The notes under the pieces were generated by a model. It was not told where the DNA came from, made no database searches, and saw nothing but the letters and a program-made list of their open reading frames with translations. Below, piece by piece: positions 34,791 to 43,930 of a DNA stretch of 64,000 nt. Position numbers and translations under genes: made by a program. Each line of letters starts with the position of its first letter. Positions within the stretch are counted from its first letter, which is position 1. This DNA is from Ignavibacteria bacterium. GTDB taxonomy: Bacteria; Bacteroidota; Ignavibacteria; Kapaibacteriales; Kapaibacteriaceae. The DNA lies in contig CANMBE010000003.1 in NCBI GenBank assembly GCA_947495975.1, forward strand, positions 62,001 through 126,000. Direction: 5' to 3'.

Positions 34791-36542
34791 TTAGGGATTA
34801 GTCAGTAGGACGAGAGTCCAATGAACACTCTTTGTTCGCAGGCGTAAACATTGAGATAACTCTGTCCTACCAAACGTGGGCGCGGCCGTTATCGGCTCTA
34901 TGCTCATATCACCGGCAGACCATGTTAGCTTCACAGTAGCAGTTGAGCTTCTTAAAATAGCGGTATCATGATTGAGCGCAACCTCTACGCTCATTGCTAG
35001 TGGAAAGACAACTTCTACATGTTCACCACGAGCTGCAGGATGCCTGTATTCATCGTGGCACTCAATGCCATTGGGGACAAATGTAATTCGTCGGCTATGA
35101 CTTCTTCCAGACGCGTGCTCAACAATTCCATGCCATTCTAGATTTGTATTCGCAATCATTCTTAGGCGCGTCTCATCTTGGAGCATCCAAAACAATCCTT
35201 CTTCTCCATGAGGAGAAGAACATTGTTCGGCTATTGTTGACCACATGGTAGCATGAGAGCTCACAGACCGTTCACGATTACGTTGCTTACAATCCGATGT
35301 ATAGCATGATGTACCCGGATCTACAATGAGTGGAGAGCCCCCTACTGACACAGTGATCGAGTTTTGATCATTGTGGGCATGGCCACCCTTTCCGAATTGT
35401 CCAACGGGTCCGTTTCTCAGTGTAATAATGAAGCCCGCATGTTGGCGAATTGTAAGACCAAAATCTGGCAGAATGCTGTTGGTACTTTTGGTATCGATTG
35501 GTCCACAGGTGCGAGCGGCAACATCATAGAGGTAGGACAGGTCCGGCGCAAACCCCGAGAGTTTCATTGCGAGCCCGTCATCATTGTCACCGATAAGGGG
35601 CATGCCTATATGCTCAATCAACCTACAGCACTCTACTGCTTTCAGTATCCGTTGGCGGTGTTCAGGTGTGAACGTCATGAGGGAAGACGCCTGCACAAAA
35701 ATATCCGTCACCTGCCGATGATACCCAGTGCTTGCCTCATTTGCCATACCATCAGGCAAAATCTGCCGAATCAATTCCTTTTGGAGTTCACGAGTTGCCA
35801 GATCTTGCCATGAGACTGCACTCTGATGGCCGTCGATATAGCATCCAGCAGCAAGAATCCCCAAGAGGTTGGCTGCATAGTGCGAGGTAGAAAGTCCACC
35901 ACGCGATTCTCTGCGCGCAACCACATTCGCTGCATGGTCAGCGGCATATTCCATCATGCAATTGTCGGCCTGGATATCGCTCCAGCCACTCCGTCTGGCC
36001 CAATCCCACGCAACAAGCATTGAGTGCAGTCGCAGCGCCGTCCCCATCGGAAACTCCCAATGCACGCCAATCTCTGCAGGTGAGGTGCGCATGAACGTTT
36101 CAATCTCTTCATACAGCAGCTGGCACCACATATCACGCCGATCAGCGTCTATGTGCGATGCAAGAGCATAGGCGCACCAATGATGCATGCGGCTGAGCTC
36201 GTGAACTGAGCGAACATCAACATTTGCGGGTTCGTCTTGTCCCACGCGCCAGTGTTCTACACTATAGGCATCAACCGATCCTTCACGCATGCGCTCTGCA
36301 AAACCCAAAACATCTGCGCTGTGTTGCGCAAACCAGCTCTCTGAAGGCAGTGGGGTTATGCCTGCGCGGAGACTGACGCCATCCGCAGTGTTGACGGGTA
36401 AGAGCGAGCGTAACCGAGACCTCAATATTCGCTCGCGAATGGCATCTCGGACCTTCAACAGCAAGAATGGGCGCATTGGCCCAATGAGTATTCGCACTTT
36501 CCACGGGAGCTTCATACGCACAATGTACTTCTTCGCATTCAA
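34791..36542 (-). CDS. Heparinase II/III-like polysaccharide protein
   Basis: 583 aa. An alpha/alpha-toroid N-terminal half (YSVEHWRVGQDEPANVDVRSVHELSRMHHW) is followed by the heparinase II/III-like beta-sandwich with FGKGGHAHNDQNSITVSVGGSPLIVDPGTSCYTSD. Family enzymes cleave or modify acidic polysaccharides. No signal peptide is seen, so it may work in the cytosol or on precursors as in exopolysaccharide clusters. The listed TTG start at 36542 lacks a good ribosome site; ATG 36515 (MKLPWKV) is the alternative. Only 20 nt separate it from the divergent asnB. Confidence 0.87.
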   Translation of the reverse strand: MNAKKYIVRMKLPWKVRILIGPMRPFLLLKVRDAIRERILRSRLRSLLPVNTADGVSLRAGITPLPSESWFAQHSADVLGFAERMREGSVDAYSVEHWRVGQDEPANVDVRSVHELSRMHHWCAYALASHIDADRRDMWCQLLYEEIETFMRTSPAEIGVHWEFPMGTALRLHSMLVAWDWARRSGWSDIQADNCMMEYAADHAANVVARRESRGGLSTSHYAANLLGILAAGCYIDGHQSAVSWQDLATRELQKELIRQILPDGMANEASTGYHRQVTDIFVQASSLMTFTPEHRQRILKAVECCRLIEHIGMPLIGDNDDGLAMKLSGFAPDLSYLYDVAARTCGPIDTKSTNSILPDFGLTIRQHAGFIITLRNGPVGQFGKGGHAHNDQNSITVSVGGSPLIVDPGTSCYTSDCKQRNRERSVSSHATMWSTIAEQCSSPHGEEGLFWMLQDETRLRMIANTNLEWHGIVEHASGRSHSRRITFVPNGIECHDEYRHPAARGEHVEVVFPLAMSVEVALNHDTAILRSSTATVKLTWSAGDMSIEPITAAPTFGRTELSQCLRLRTKSVHWTLVLLTNP

Positions 36543-36549
36543 CTTCCCG

Positions 36550-36557
36550 TAGATTTG
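36550..36557 (+). promoter_or_regulatory. -7 box of asnB
   Basis: TAGATTTG, a perfect TAnnTTTG, five bases before the ATG at 36563. Any -33 contact would fall inside the divergent heparinase-like gene. Confidence 0.5.
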
Positions 36558-36562
36558 ACGCT

Positions 36563-38398
36563 ATGTGTGGAATTGCTGGACTTGTGGATGAACGCCTAGG
36601 CACATCGGATATTGCCGATATAGGCGAGCGGATGTTAGGGATCATGGCCCATCGCGGCCCTGATCATACGGGTGTGTGGGCTAGACCACCAGTATTTCTG
36701 GGGCACAATCGCCTTAGCATTATCGACCTGTCTCGTGCAAATGATCAGCCCTTTGCCTATCGCGGGCTCACCATGACGTACAATGGCGAGGTTTACAACT
36801 ACCTAGAACTTCGTACCGAACTTGAGCGAGACGGATATACGTTCTCCACAAGCGGCGACACCGAAGTTATCCTTGCAGCATATCACCGTTGGGGCGCATC
36901 ATGCGTTGAGCGATTTATTGGGATGTGGGCCTTGGCCATTTGGGACGAGTCCAAGGAAGAACTTTTTTGTTCGAGAGACCACTTTGGCATCAAGCCATTT
37001 CACTACATCGAGCGCGATGGTCGCCTACATTTTGCATCTGAGATCAAGGGGCTTCGTGTTTCGCCACTCTTTCGTGGAGCGATCAATGAATCGCAAGTTG
37101 CCCGCGGGTTGTACTTAGGATGGATGCAACATTGGGATGAAACATATTTTGTTGACATCAAAGCCCTACCTGCTTCGCACAATCTTACGTGGCACAAAGG
37201 CACCGTTCGCGTGTGGGCATATGCAGACATCGATACGATGGTGCGCAACGAGAATACGTTCGAAGAAAATAGTGAGGCGTTTCGAGAACTCTTCATTGAC
37301 TCTGTGCGGCTCACCGCACGCCGAGATGTGCCCATGGGTGTATGCTTAAGTGGGGGTCTAGACTCTACATCCATAACGAGCGTTCTTGCGTCTTCAACCG
37401 ATGAACATCAGATTAAAACGTTTACAGCGTATTACACGGGTGCCGGCAACGTAGATGAACGGCCATACATCAATCACGTACTTGCACAGTATCCTCAGGT
37501 CACACCGCATTACATTTCACCATCCGATACTGATGTTGCAAGCGCACTAGATAGAATAACATGGATGATGGATGCTCCTATGCCTTCCTCATCTTACATC
37601 TCTCAATACTTCGTGATGGAGCTTGCTGCAAAGCACGGAGTAAAGGTTGTGCTAGATGGTCAAGGGGCGGATGAGATCATGGGCGGATACATGCATTCCA
37701 TGTATCGAGTTGTGGCAGACCATATTCGCGCAGGCAGATTAACGCAGGCCTTGGCTGAGATCAATGCCCATTCGCAACGTCAATCATATTCAATGAAGAG
37801 ACGTTTTGATGTAATGGCGAAGAGCATACTTGCATCATCGCGGGATGAGATTGCACTCTACGGAATTGAATTCGCTCGCACCTATCCATGGATAATGACA
37901 AAGCCGAGCTCCCGTTATCCAATCCACGTAGAGGTGCCATCTGGTCCGCGGCTCAACGCGTTCTTGTACAATCTTCTGCGTGTTACATTGTTGCCAACAT
38001 TGTTACATACTGAAGATCTTAACGCAATGGCGTTTAGTATTGAATCGCGTGTGCCGTTTCTTGATCATAGACTTGTGCAGCTTTGCTTCTCAATGCCGAA
38101 TGATCACAAGATCTATCGTGGTGAAACGAAGCGTATTCTGCGTGCCGGAATGCGGGGTATTGTTCCCGATGCAGTACTCGATAGAAAAGACAAGACGGGA
38201 TTTATTACTCCGGGCCATGTGTCGTGGTTGCGTGGAGCATTGTCACACCTTCTTGACGGCAACTGGGACGAACTAGATGGTTACGTTGTCAAGTCAGAAT
38301 TGAAGACGGTACTTGACGCCTATCGCAAGGGCGATAACAGCAACGCCCTTTTTGTGTGGCGCCTTGTAATGCTGCGTAAGTTCTTACAATCCTTGTAA
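36563..38398 (+). CDS. asnB: Glutamine-hydrolysing asparagine synthase
   Basis: 611 aa. The glutaminase domain starts MCGIAGLVDE with catalytic Cys2, then MAHRGPDHTGVW and YNGEVYNYLELR. The synthetase domain (from ~residue 230) has the ATP-binding loop GVCLSGGLDSTSI and LDGQGADEIMGGY. The enzyme forms asparagine from aspartate, ATP and glutamine; AsnB paralogues in surface-glycan clusters may amidate sugars or other acceptors instead. It sits between glycan genes, so such a role is possible (inference). The start has no Shine-Dalgarno and is probably leaderless. Its stop is 5 nt from the convergent LytTR gene. Confidence 0.94.
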   Translation: MCGIAGLVDERLGTSDIADIGERMLGIMAHRGPDHTGVWARPPVFLGHNRLSIIDLSRANDQPFAYRGLTMTYNGEVYNYLELRTELERDGYTFSTSGDTEVILAAYHRWGASCVERFIGMWALAIWDESKEELFCSRDHFGIKPFHYIERDGRLHFASEIKGLRVSPLFRGAINESQVARGLYLGWMQHWDETYFVDIKALPASHNLTWHKGTVRVWAYADIDTMVRNENTFEENSEAFRELFIDSVRLTARRDVPMGVCLSGGLDSTSITSVLASSTDEHQIKTFTAYYTGAGNVDERPYINHVLAQYPQVTPHYISPSDTDVASALDRITWMMDAPMPSSSYISQYFVMELAAKHGVKVVLDGQGADEIMGGYMHSMYRVVADHIRAGRLTQALAEINAHSQRQSYSMKRRFDVMAKSILASSRDEIALYGIEFARTYPWIMTKPSSRYPIHVEVPSGPRLNAFLYNLLRVTLLPTLLHTEDLNAMAFSIESRVPFLDHRLVQLCFSMPNDHKIYRGETKRILRAGMRGIVPDAVLDRKDKTGFITPGHVSWLRGALSHLLDGNWDELDGYVVKSELKTVLDAYRKGDNSNALFVWRLVMLRKFLQSL

Positions 38399-38403
38399 GC
38401 CCC

Positions 38404-39156
38404 TTACCGCCTGCGTACTATATTAAGTGCATCGAACAGGCCTTCGCGGTATTTGTCAGATACCTCAATTTCATCGCCATTGCTCATAAGAATGCGAGCG
38501 AACTTGCCTCGCATGAGACGGCGTACGTGAGACAGATTTACAAGATGCGATCTGTGGACGCGTAGGAAGCCGGCTCGCTGAAGCACGTGCTCAAAGTCGC
38601 CAATCGTACGCGAGAGCAGGATTGCAGGTTCATGATCAAAGATCACCTTGGTATAGTTGCCTTCTCCATGTACATGCACAATGTTTTCGCAATTGCGAAC
38701 TTCAATGCCCGATGCAACAGGTAGTGCAACAACATTTGCATGATATGCAAACTCCGGACCTCGTTCTGCCAGATGCATGTGTTGAGACCTACGTGCCATG
38801 CGACGTGCGCACCTGTCAAGAGCCAGCGATAGGACTGTATGCGTACATCTATCCATGAGATAGTGTGCAGCGCCAGCCTCGAATGCCATCTGTGCATAGG
38901 CTGCCTCGCTTGACCAACATATGAGAACTGGCATCAGGCCAATTTCTGCCTGCCAGGTGATGAGTAGCTCACCGTTGTCAAGCGATGGGTCATAAAACAC
39001 GAGATCAGGCCGCGTTGATTTGGTCAATGTGCGTACGTCACTTACACGCTGCGACGAGCCTACGATTACTACATCATGCGTTGTGCATGCTAACGTCATC
39101 GCCCGTGCCATCTCAGCATCGGGCTCACGAAGGATACAAAGTGCACGTACTTGCAT
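38404..39156 (-). CDS. LytTR response regulator with degenerate receiver
   Basis: 250 aa. The start at 39156 follows GGAGGT at ideal spacing; a further upstream ATG (39174) is part of that Shine-Dalgarno region. Residues ~1-115 are receiver-like (RPDLVFYDPSLDN carries the candidate Asp), but the first acidic cluster is incomplete (LREPDAE) and the invariant Lys after beta-5 is replaced (HYLMDRC). Residues ~150-250 are a LytTR DNA-binding domain (IVHVHGEGNYTKVIF, FLRVHRSHLVNLSHV). No histidine kinase is adjacent. It may be a phosphorylation-independent or atypically controlled regulator. Confidence 0.85.
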   Translation of the reverse strand: MQVRALCILREPDAEMARAMTLACTTHDVVIVGSSQRVSDVRTLTKSTRPDLVFYDPSLDNGELLITWQAEIGLMPVLICWSSEAAYAQMAFEAGAAHYLMDRCTHTVLSLALDRCARRMARRSQHMHLAERGPEFAYHANVVALPVASGIEVRNCENIVHVHGEGNYTKVIFDHEPAILLSRTIGDFEHVLQRAGFLRVHRSHLVNLSHVRRLMRGKFARILMSNGDEIEVSDKYREGLFDALNIVRRR

Positions 39157-39265
39157 GAGGACCTCCATATACAACCATCGCTATGATCTGAAACCAACGT
39201 ATGACTGTAGATGGCAGAGTACTATTACATAAATCTCAGGGGGTTACATCGTATGTTAGGCTCCT

Positions 39266-40192
39266 ATGATGAGTACAGTATTCGCAACGCTTGGCATTTT
39301 AGTCCTCTGTGGTATTGTCTACCGTCGCATCCCCGGCGTACCCGACCCACTCATTGTGCGGCGCGTCATAGGGTCTATCGTGCTCAATGTTTTTGTACCA
39401 CTCTTGACCTTTGGCGTGGTGTCTACCACACCATTGAGCAGCGATCTTTGGTCCGTGCCACTTGTGTCCATCACCTCTGTTGTTCTTGGATTTGCGATGT
39501 CGTGGGTTGTGTTTGCGCGACTTCTGCGATCGCGGCTTGCAACTGAAACCATTGGTGCACTCATCATCGCTTCAACATGGTGCAACGCGATGTATCTCGG
39601 TCTTCCAATTACGACTGCAATCGTTGGCTACCACGTAGGACACGTACCAATTCTTTATGACTATCTGGGAATGACGCCACTCTTGTTCATACTTGGTACG
39701 GTGGTAGCGGTAGAATATGGACGGCGCGGAGAGAAGCACACGTTACGTGCAGGTCTTATGCAGGCGCTGCAGATGCCCCCTACCATTGCCGTCGGACTTG
39801 GTGTGCTGATGAACGTGGCACAGATTCCCATTGCCCCGTTTATACTTGACGTGTGTGCAAGTGCCGGAAAGACTGTTGCACCACTCATGCTTTTCAGCAT
39901 TGGGCTTGCCCTACACTTTCCGCGACTATCAACATTGCCAATACTAGCGCCCGTTGCGCTTATTCGTTGCATCCTTGTGCCCATTGCGGTCTACCCCTTC
40001 ATTGGCGCTGTGAGCTCGTCGCATGATGTGGCGAGAGCTGTGGTGCTCGAGTCCGCCATGCCCACAATGATGCTCACAATGGTTTTTGCGGAGCGGTATG
40101 GACTCGATGAGTCAGCCTTGGCTCAGGCCATACTTGTCACTACACTGGTCTCAGTTGCAACACTCCCGTTTGTAGCACAATGGCCGTTCTAA
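39266..40192 (+). CDS. AEC-family transporter (auxin efflux carrier type)
   Basis: 308-aa inner-membrane carrier with ten predicted helices; AEC family features include FVPLLTFGVVSTTPL in the first half and the central NAMYLGLPITTAIVG stretch. Bacterial members move carboxylates or amino-acid-like anions; the substrate here is unknown. Two consecutive ATGs (39266, 39269) are possible starts. TATGTTAG, near the TAnnTTTG box, is six bases upstream. Its last 13 nt overlap the start of the DUF1835 gene. Confidence 0.87.
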   Translation: MMSTVFATLGILVLCGIVYRRIPGVPDPLIVRRVIGSIVLNVFVPLLTFGVVSTTPLSSDLWSVPLVSITSVVLGFAMSWVVFARLLRSRLATETIGALIIASTWCNAMYLGLPITTAIVGYHVGHVPILYDYLGMTPLLFILGTVVAVEYGRRGEKHTLRAGLMQALQMPPTIAVGLGVLMNVAQIPIAPFILDVCASAGKTVAPLMLFSIGLALHFPRLSTLPILAPVALIRCILVPIAVYPFIGAVSSSHDVARAVVLESAMPTMMLTMVFAERYGLDESALAQAILVTTLVSVATLPFVAQWPF

Positions 40193-40965
40193 CTCTGCAC
40201 ATTGCTCATGGCGATATGGAAGTGCCGCGCTTGCGTGCACTTGGGTATGACCACGTGGTACCATGGCGAGAAGCACTTGCAGACGGTCCGGTCAGGCCAC
40301 GCTCAATCGACCTTGTCAATCTTCGCCGAGACTTCGTAGAAAGAGCATATAGTTCATCAGCTGAGGAATATGACATCGCAATAGTAGGCGTGCTTGAGCA
40401 AATCATGAGCGGCACATGGAAAGAAGTTGTTCTGCACTTTGATAAAGACCTCTTCTGTTGTGTGAACTTCATGTTTCTTGTTTCAGTCCTCGGTAGCATG
40501 CCGCGCCTTGTTTGGGATGTTGGCGCAGCTCCGTTCGTCCTAAGCACGATGGACCGCGCTTATATCACGTCGTGCTGGCGCGCGTATGCTAGCGCAGACC
40601 CACGAATGTTAGAAGACCTCATCCTGCAGTCCCCACCTTCACTCATTGCGCTCACCGATGCATTGCGCGCGCACCTCGTGCGCTTTCCGAGTACACAATC
40701 CGGATATGGTCGGCCACAAGAACTCGTTCTAGAGATTCTCGATAGGGGGCTTACTGAAACCGAAGACCTTGTACAGGCATTCATTGCACTAGACCAAAAT
40801 GTATATGGATGGGGCGATGTACAAATCATTCGCGAGAGAAAACTTGCTTCCGCAATTCAAGCAGGCCATGCAACAATGGATTTGGGCGGCCTCACACAAA
40901 CAATAACGGGTCCACACTGGCAGTGGGACCCGTTAAAACAAAAGCTTCGCTGGTCTGAAGAGTGA
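40180..40965 (+). CDS. DUF1835-domain protein
   Basis: 261 aa. The N-terminal ~110 residues fit DUF1835 (LHIAHGDMEVPRLRALGYDHVVPWREALADGPV, where many members have HI.nGD..., W.D.L..GP). The C-terminal half is an undefined region ending in WQWDPLKQKLRW. Function unknown; no signal peptide or membrane helix, so cytosolic. The ATG lies within the last codons of the AEC transporter gene (overlap 13 nt), indicating translational coupling. Confidence 0.8.
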   Translation: MAVLTLHIAHGDMEVPRLRALGYDHVVPWREALADGPVRPRSIDLVNLRRDFVERAYSSSAEEYDIAIVGVLEQIMSGTWKEVVLHFDKDLFCCVNFMFLVSVLGSMPRLVWDVGAAPFVLSTMDRAYITSCWRAYASADPRMLEDLILQSPPSLIALTDALRAHLVRFPSTQSGYGRPQELVLEILDRGLTETEDLVQAFIALDQNVYGWGDVQIIRERKLASAIQAGHATMDLGGLTQTITGPHWQWDPLKQKLRWSEE

Positions 40966-40968
40966 CTC

Positions 40969-43065
40969 TTAGCGGGCAATGATCAGCGGTACACTATATG
41001 CGCCTTTTATATCCTTAATGAGCATCCGGTAGGCTCCATTTCCAAGTGTCAGGAGTGGGATTGTTACATCACAACTCCCTGCTGGCAGGACAAACGACAA
41101 AGCTGCATTTCCTCGCAGATCATAAACCGTGCACCACTGATCGCATTGCGCTGATGTTGGTACTTTCAGCACGGCAGCATCTTGTGAAGGTGTCGGCAAT
41201 ATCATAGGTGAAGAAATGGCTGGTGCATTGAATTCTCCTGCTACCGTTGAAACCAAACTGCGGCATCCGCTAAGCTGCAATGAGAGCAGTTCGTGAATTT
41301 CTGAAGCAAACCCTGTTGACGACGTAAATCCAATCCAGGCTGCGCCATCTTGCCCAAGCCGTAGCAACTCACTTATGTTTATGCCCTCAACAACAAGTGC
41401 AGGTGTATTATTTATTGAATACTTTGAACAATACACCTTGAGCATTGTGCCTTCAAGCGTTACACGTGCATGATAAACCGAACCATCTGCAACAAATGGA
41501 GGGAATCCAGTAGTTGTGATACCCTTGAGATATGGCGGTACATGCCACGGACGTAGGATTGCACCATCTCCAACCTGAACCGCTATGTGGCTACCTGATG
41601 GGTCAGTGAATGCCGCGTTCAGGTAGGAGTCAAATTCGATAGCGATACCATGGGGGATCTCATTATATCCGATCCCATCACCTGGCTTACCAAGGGCAGT
41701 AGCATTTTCGTTTTGAATCACGAGTGCAATACCATCAGCCCCTTGTGGTCCACCGTCAATCTGATCGTTGTCATTGCCATTGGCGATTCTGAATGAAAAG
41801 GAGATGTCAAATCCTCCTGCTACAGAAACACGATCACGCATCCATGCAGCACCTGCTTGATATGTTAGCGCGGATGTGAGTTGGATGCCAGGTGTCGATT
41901 GTGCCGAAGAACCCACGAGAATCACATCATCCGACGCCAAATTTACCGTTCGGTCTCCACCTGTACACTCCGATAGTTCCTCGATCGAGCTCGTAGCCCC
42001 ACTATTCTGTTGTCCTCCAATTGCTACTGCTACCGGAACATTTGCCGCATCTAGCAGCATAACAGATCTGAAATAACGGCGCTCATTATTGAGCGAAGGC
42101 GCCATCGTCGATTGGCCTGTTGCAACGTCTACAAACTCGCATGAAGTATATGAAACGGACGCGTTATTCATTCCGCCGATCACGAGCAATCGATCTTGAC
42201 CGTATTGAATAGTGGAGTGTCCTGCCCTCTCATAGCGCATATTCCCCATGCACTGGAATGAGCTGCCAGATAGCTGCTGAACATCAGTGGAGAACGATCC
42301 TCCAGCATTCGTCTCAGCAAATGATCCTCCGGTTAGAAATATTGATCTATCAACAAGTTGTGTCACGGAAGGGTAGTACATTTTAAAACACATCGTTCCT
42401 GCAACCACCCATGTGTTGCTGGCTATATCATATCGATGAATTGTTTCGGTTCGAAATGATTTTGGCCCATCTACTCTTCCAGAAAATGCAAGAATCTCAT
42501 TCGAACTGCTGAGCAGTAGCTTCCCAAAAGTATTGATGTAGGGGAAGGAAGCAACTGTTCGCCCCCTCTTGGTAGAGACATCGTAAACTTCGCATTCAGT
42601 TCGCCCGTTTCTTCCTCCTACGATCAGAATTTCATGATCATTTATAAGCAGAGCAGAATGTTGCCATCTACCATAGAGCAGATTGCCACCGCTCGACCAA
42701 ATATTTGTTTTGGGATCAAATATCTCTATAGATTTTGAATTGCCAACGCCATCCTGCGAGCCGCCGCAAACCCATATTTGACCATCTGGGAGTCGAACAG
42801 ATGCAAAAGCGTAACGAGGCTCTCTCATTGGTGCCACTTGCGTACAAGACTTTGTTCGAGCGTCGTAGTATTCAACGGAGGCCGTTACGCCTGTGCCAGA
42901 CATGCCTCCAATTATAAGTACCTGATAATCATTGAGCGCCTGCGATTCAAAGAAGTAACGACCAACTGTCATTTGTGCGGTGATGTTCCACGCGTCTTGA
43001 GCTGGGCCATTCACCGAAGCTAAAAAGGTAAAAACGAATATCATCGAGAGCAGATTGCGTATCAT
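40969..43065 (-). CDS. Secreted kelch-propeller / legume-lectin-like protein
   Basis: 698 aa. Signal peptide at 1-22 (MIRNLLSMIFVFTFLASVNGPAQ). Residues ~30-370 contain kelch-like repeats (QVLIIGGMSGTGVTASVEYYD, EILIVGGRNGRTECEVYDV, and RLLVIGGMNNASVSYTSCEFVD), predicted to form a propeller. Residues ~385-610 resemble an L-type (legume) lectin fold (FDISFSFRIANGNDNDQIDGGPQGADGIALVIQN and GIAIEFDSYLNA). The end (VYDLRGNAALSF) looks like a T9SS sorting domain. Likely a surface glycan-binding protein. Its 5' end overlaps slightly with the first possible start of the divergent methyltransferase. Confidence 0.83.
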   Translation of the reverse strand: MIRNLLSMIFVFTFLASVNGPAQDAWNITAQMTVGRYFFESQALNDYQVLIIGGMSGTGVTASVEYYDARTKSCTQVAPMREPRYAFASVRLPDGQIWVCGGSQDGVGNSKSIEIFDPKTNIWSSGGNLLYGRWQHSALLINDHEILIVGGRNGRTECEVYDVSTKRGRTVASFPYINTFGKLLLSSSNEILAFSGRVDGPKSFRTETIHRYDIASNTWVVAGTMCFKMYYPSVTQLVDRSIFLTGGSFAETNAGGSFSTDVQQLSGSSFQCMGNMRYERAGHSTIQYGQDRLLVIGGMNNASVSYTSCEFVDVATGQSTMAPSLNNERRYFRSVMLLDAANVPVAVAIGGQQNSGATSSIEELSECTGGDRTVNLASDDVILVGSSAQSTPGIQLTSALTYQAGAAWMRDRVSVAGGFDISFSFRIANGNDNDQIDGGPQGADGIALVIQNENATALGKPGDGIGYNEIPHGIAIEFDSYLNAAFTDPSGSHIAVQVGDGAILRPWHVPPYLKGITTTGFPPFVADGSVYHARVTLEGTMLKVYCSKYSINNTPALVVEGINISELLRLGQDGAAWIGFTSSTGFASEIHELLSLQLSGCRSLVSTVAGEFNAPAISSPMILPTPSQDAAVLKVPTSAQCDQWCTVYDLRGNAALSFVLPAGSCDVTIPLLTLGNGAYRMLIKDIKGAYSVPLIIAR

Positions 43066-43105
43066 CGCTACTAAACTCAGTTACAGTGAAAACGGGGATC
43101 ATATT

Positions 43106-43930
43106 TTGAGCATCGAAAAACATGACGAGTCGGAGCTCATTCGGCAAAATATCTATCTGCATGAAAAAATTGCTATCAGTTATGATACACGTCACAACGA
43201 GATCTATAATGATCACGAGCAAAAGCGGCTGAGGCTATCCTTACAGGACGCTGTAGCGTCGATACGATCACCAGGCGCAAGGGCTATGGACTATGGCTGT
43301 GGGGCCGGAAATTTAACGAGCCATTTGGTAGAGCTTGGAATGGATGTTGTTGCTGCTGACGTAACACCGAGTTTTGCAAGAATTACTGTTTCCTTGGCAC
43401 CGGATCACGTTGAACCGTTCATTCTTAATGGCAGAGACCTCGAGGGGGTCAATGACGACTCATTTGATCTCATTGCAACCTATAGCGTACTGCATCACAT
43501 TCCTGACTATCTCACTGCAATTCGCGAAATGGCCCGAGTCGTTAAGCCAGGCGGCATCATCTATCTTGATCATGAGGCATCCAACGAACACTGGAACCCC
43601 TCGCTAGCACTTGCAGAATTCAGATCTCTGGTGAAGAAACATCATTCCCTATCGTGGTATTTAGGTAGGCTCGCATCTCCTTCATGGTGGTTAAAGAAAG
43701 TGCAAAAGACAATTAACCCAAAGTATGCGGAAGAGGGAGATATTCATGTTTGGCCTGACGATCACATTGAGTGGTTGGCAATACGGAATGTCTTTGCGGA
43801 ACTGAATATTGAAATAATTCGCGATGAGTCCTATCTCCTCTATCAGCCGCATTATGGCATAGAGGAGTATTCGAAATACAAAGGGCAATGTTCGGATATG
43901 CACGTCCTTGTTGGGCGGAAGCATCAATGA
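43106..43930 (+). CDS. SAM-dependent methyltransferase (glycan locus)
   Basis: About 274 aa from TTG 43106, chosen because CGGGGAT stands about 7 nt upstream and the divergent kelch gene is then not overlapped; an in-frame TTG at 43055 is the alternative. Class I methyltransferase core: MDYGCGAGNLTSHL (SAM loop), ADVTPSFARI and LIATYSVLHHIPDYLTAIREMARVVKPGGIIYLD. Substrate unknown; the glycosyltransferase right behind it (4-nt overlap) suggests a sugar or lipid-linked glycan. Confidence 0.85.
   Translation: MSIEKHDESELIRQNIYLHEKIAISYDTRHNEIYNDHEQKRLRLSLQDAVASIRSPGARAMDYGCGAGNLTSHLVELGMDVVAADVTPSFARITVSLAPDHVEPFILNGRDLEGVNDDSFDLIATYSVLHHIPDYLTAIREMARVVKPGGIIYLDHEASNEHWNPSLALAEFRSLVKKHHSLSWYLGRLASPSWWLKKVQKTINPKYAEEGDIHVWPDDHIEWLAIRNVFAELNIEIIRDESYLLYQPHYGIEEYSKYKGQCSDMHVLVGRKHQ

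Noticed and set aside
38398-38405. AGCCCCTT at gene ends as a terminator
   Set aside because: Most copies of the octamer are inside genes and it has no hairpin; the position next to stops (for example 38398 and 46563) is not general.
39157-39265. Possible small RNA between the LytTR and AEC genes
   Set aside because: No stable hairpin or promoter-terminator pair was seen beyond the AEC-proximal TATGTTAG box.
43055-43105. Upstream TTG start of the methyltransferase
   Set aside because: Overlaps the start of the divergent kelch gene and lacks a ribosome-binding site; TTG 43106 has GGGGAT upstream.
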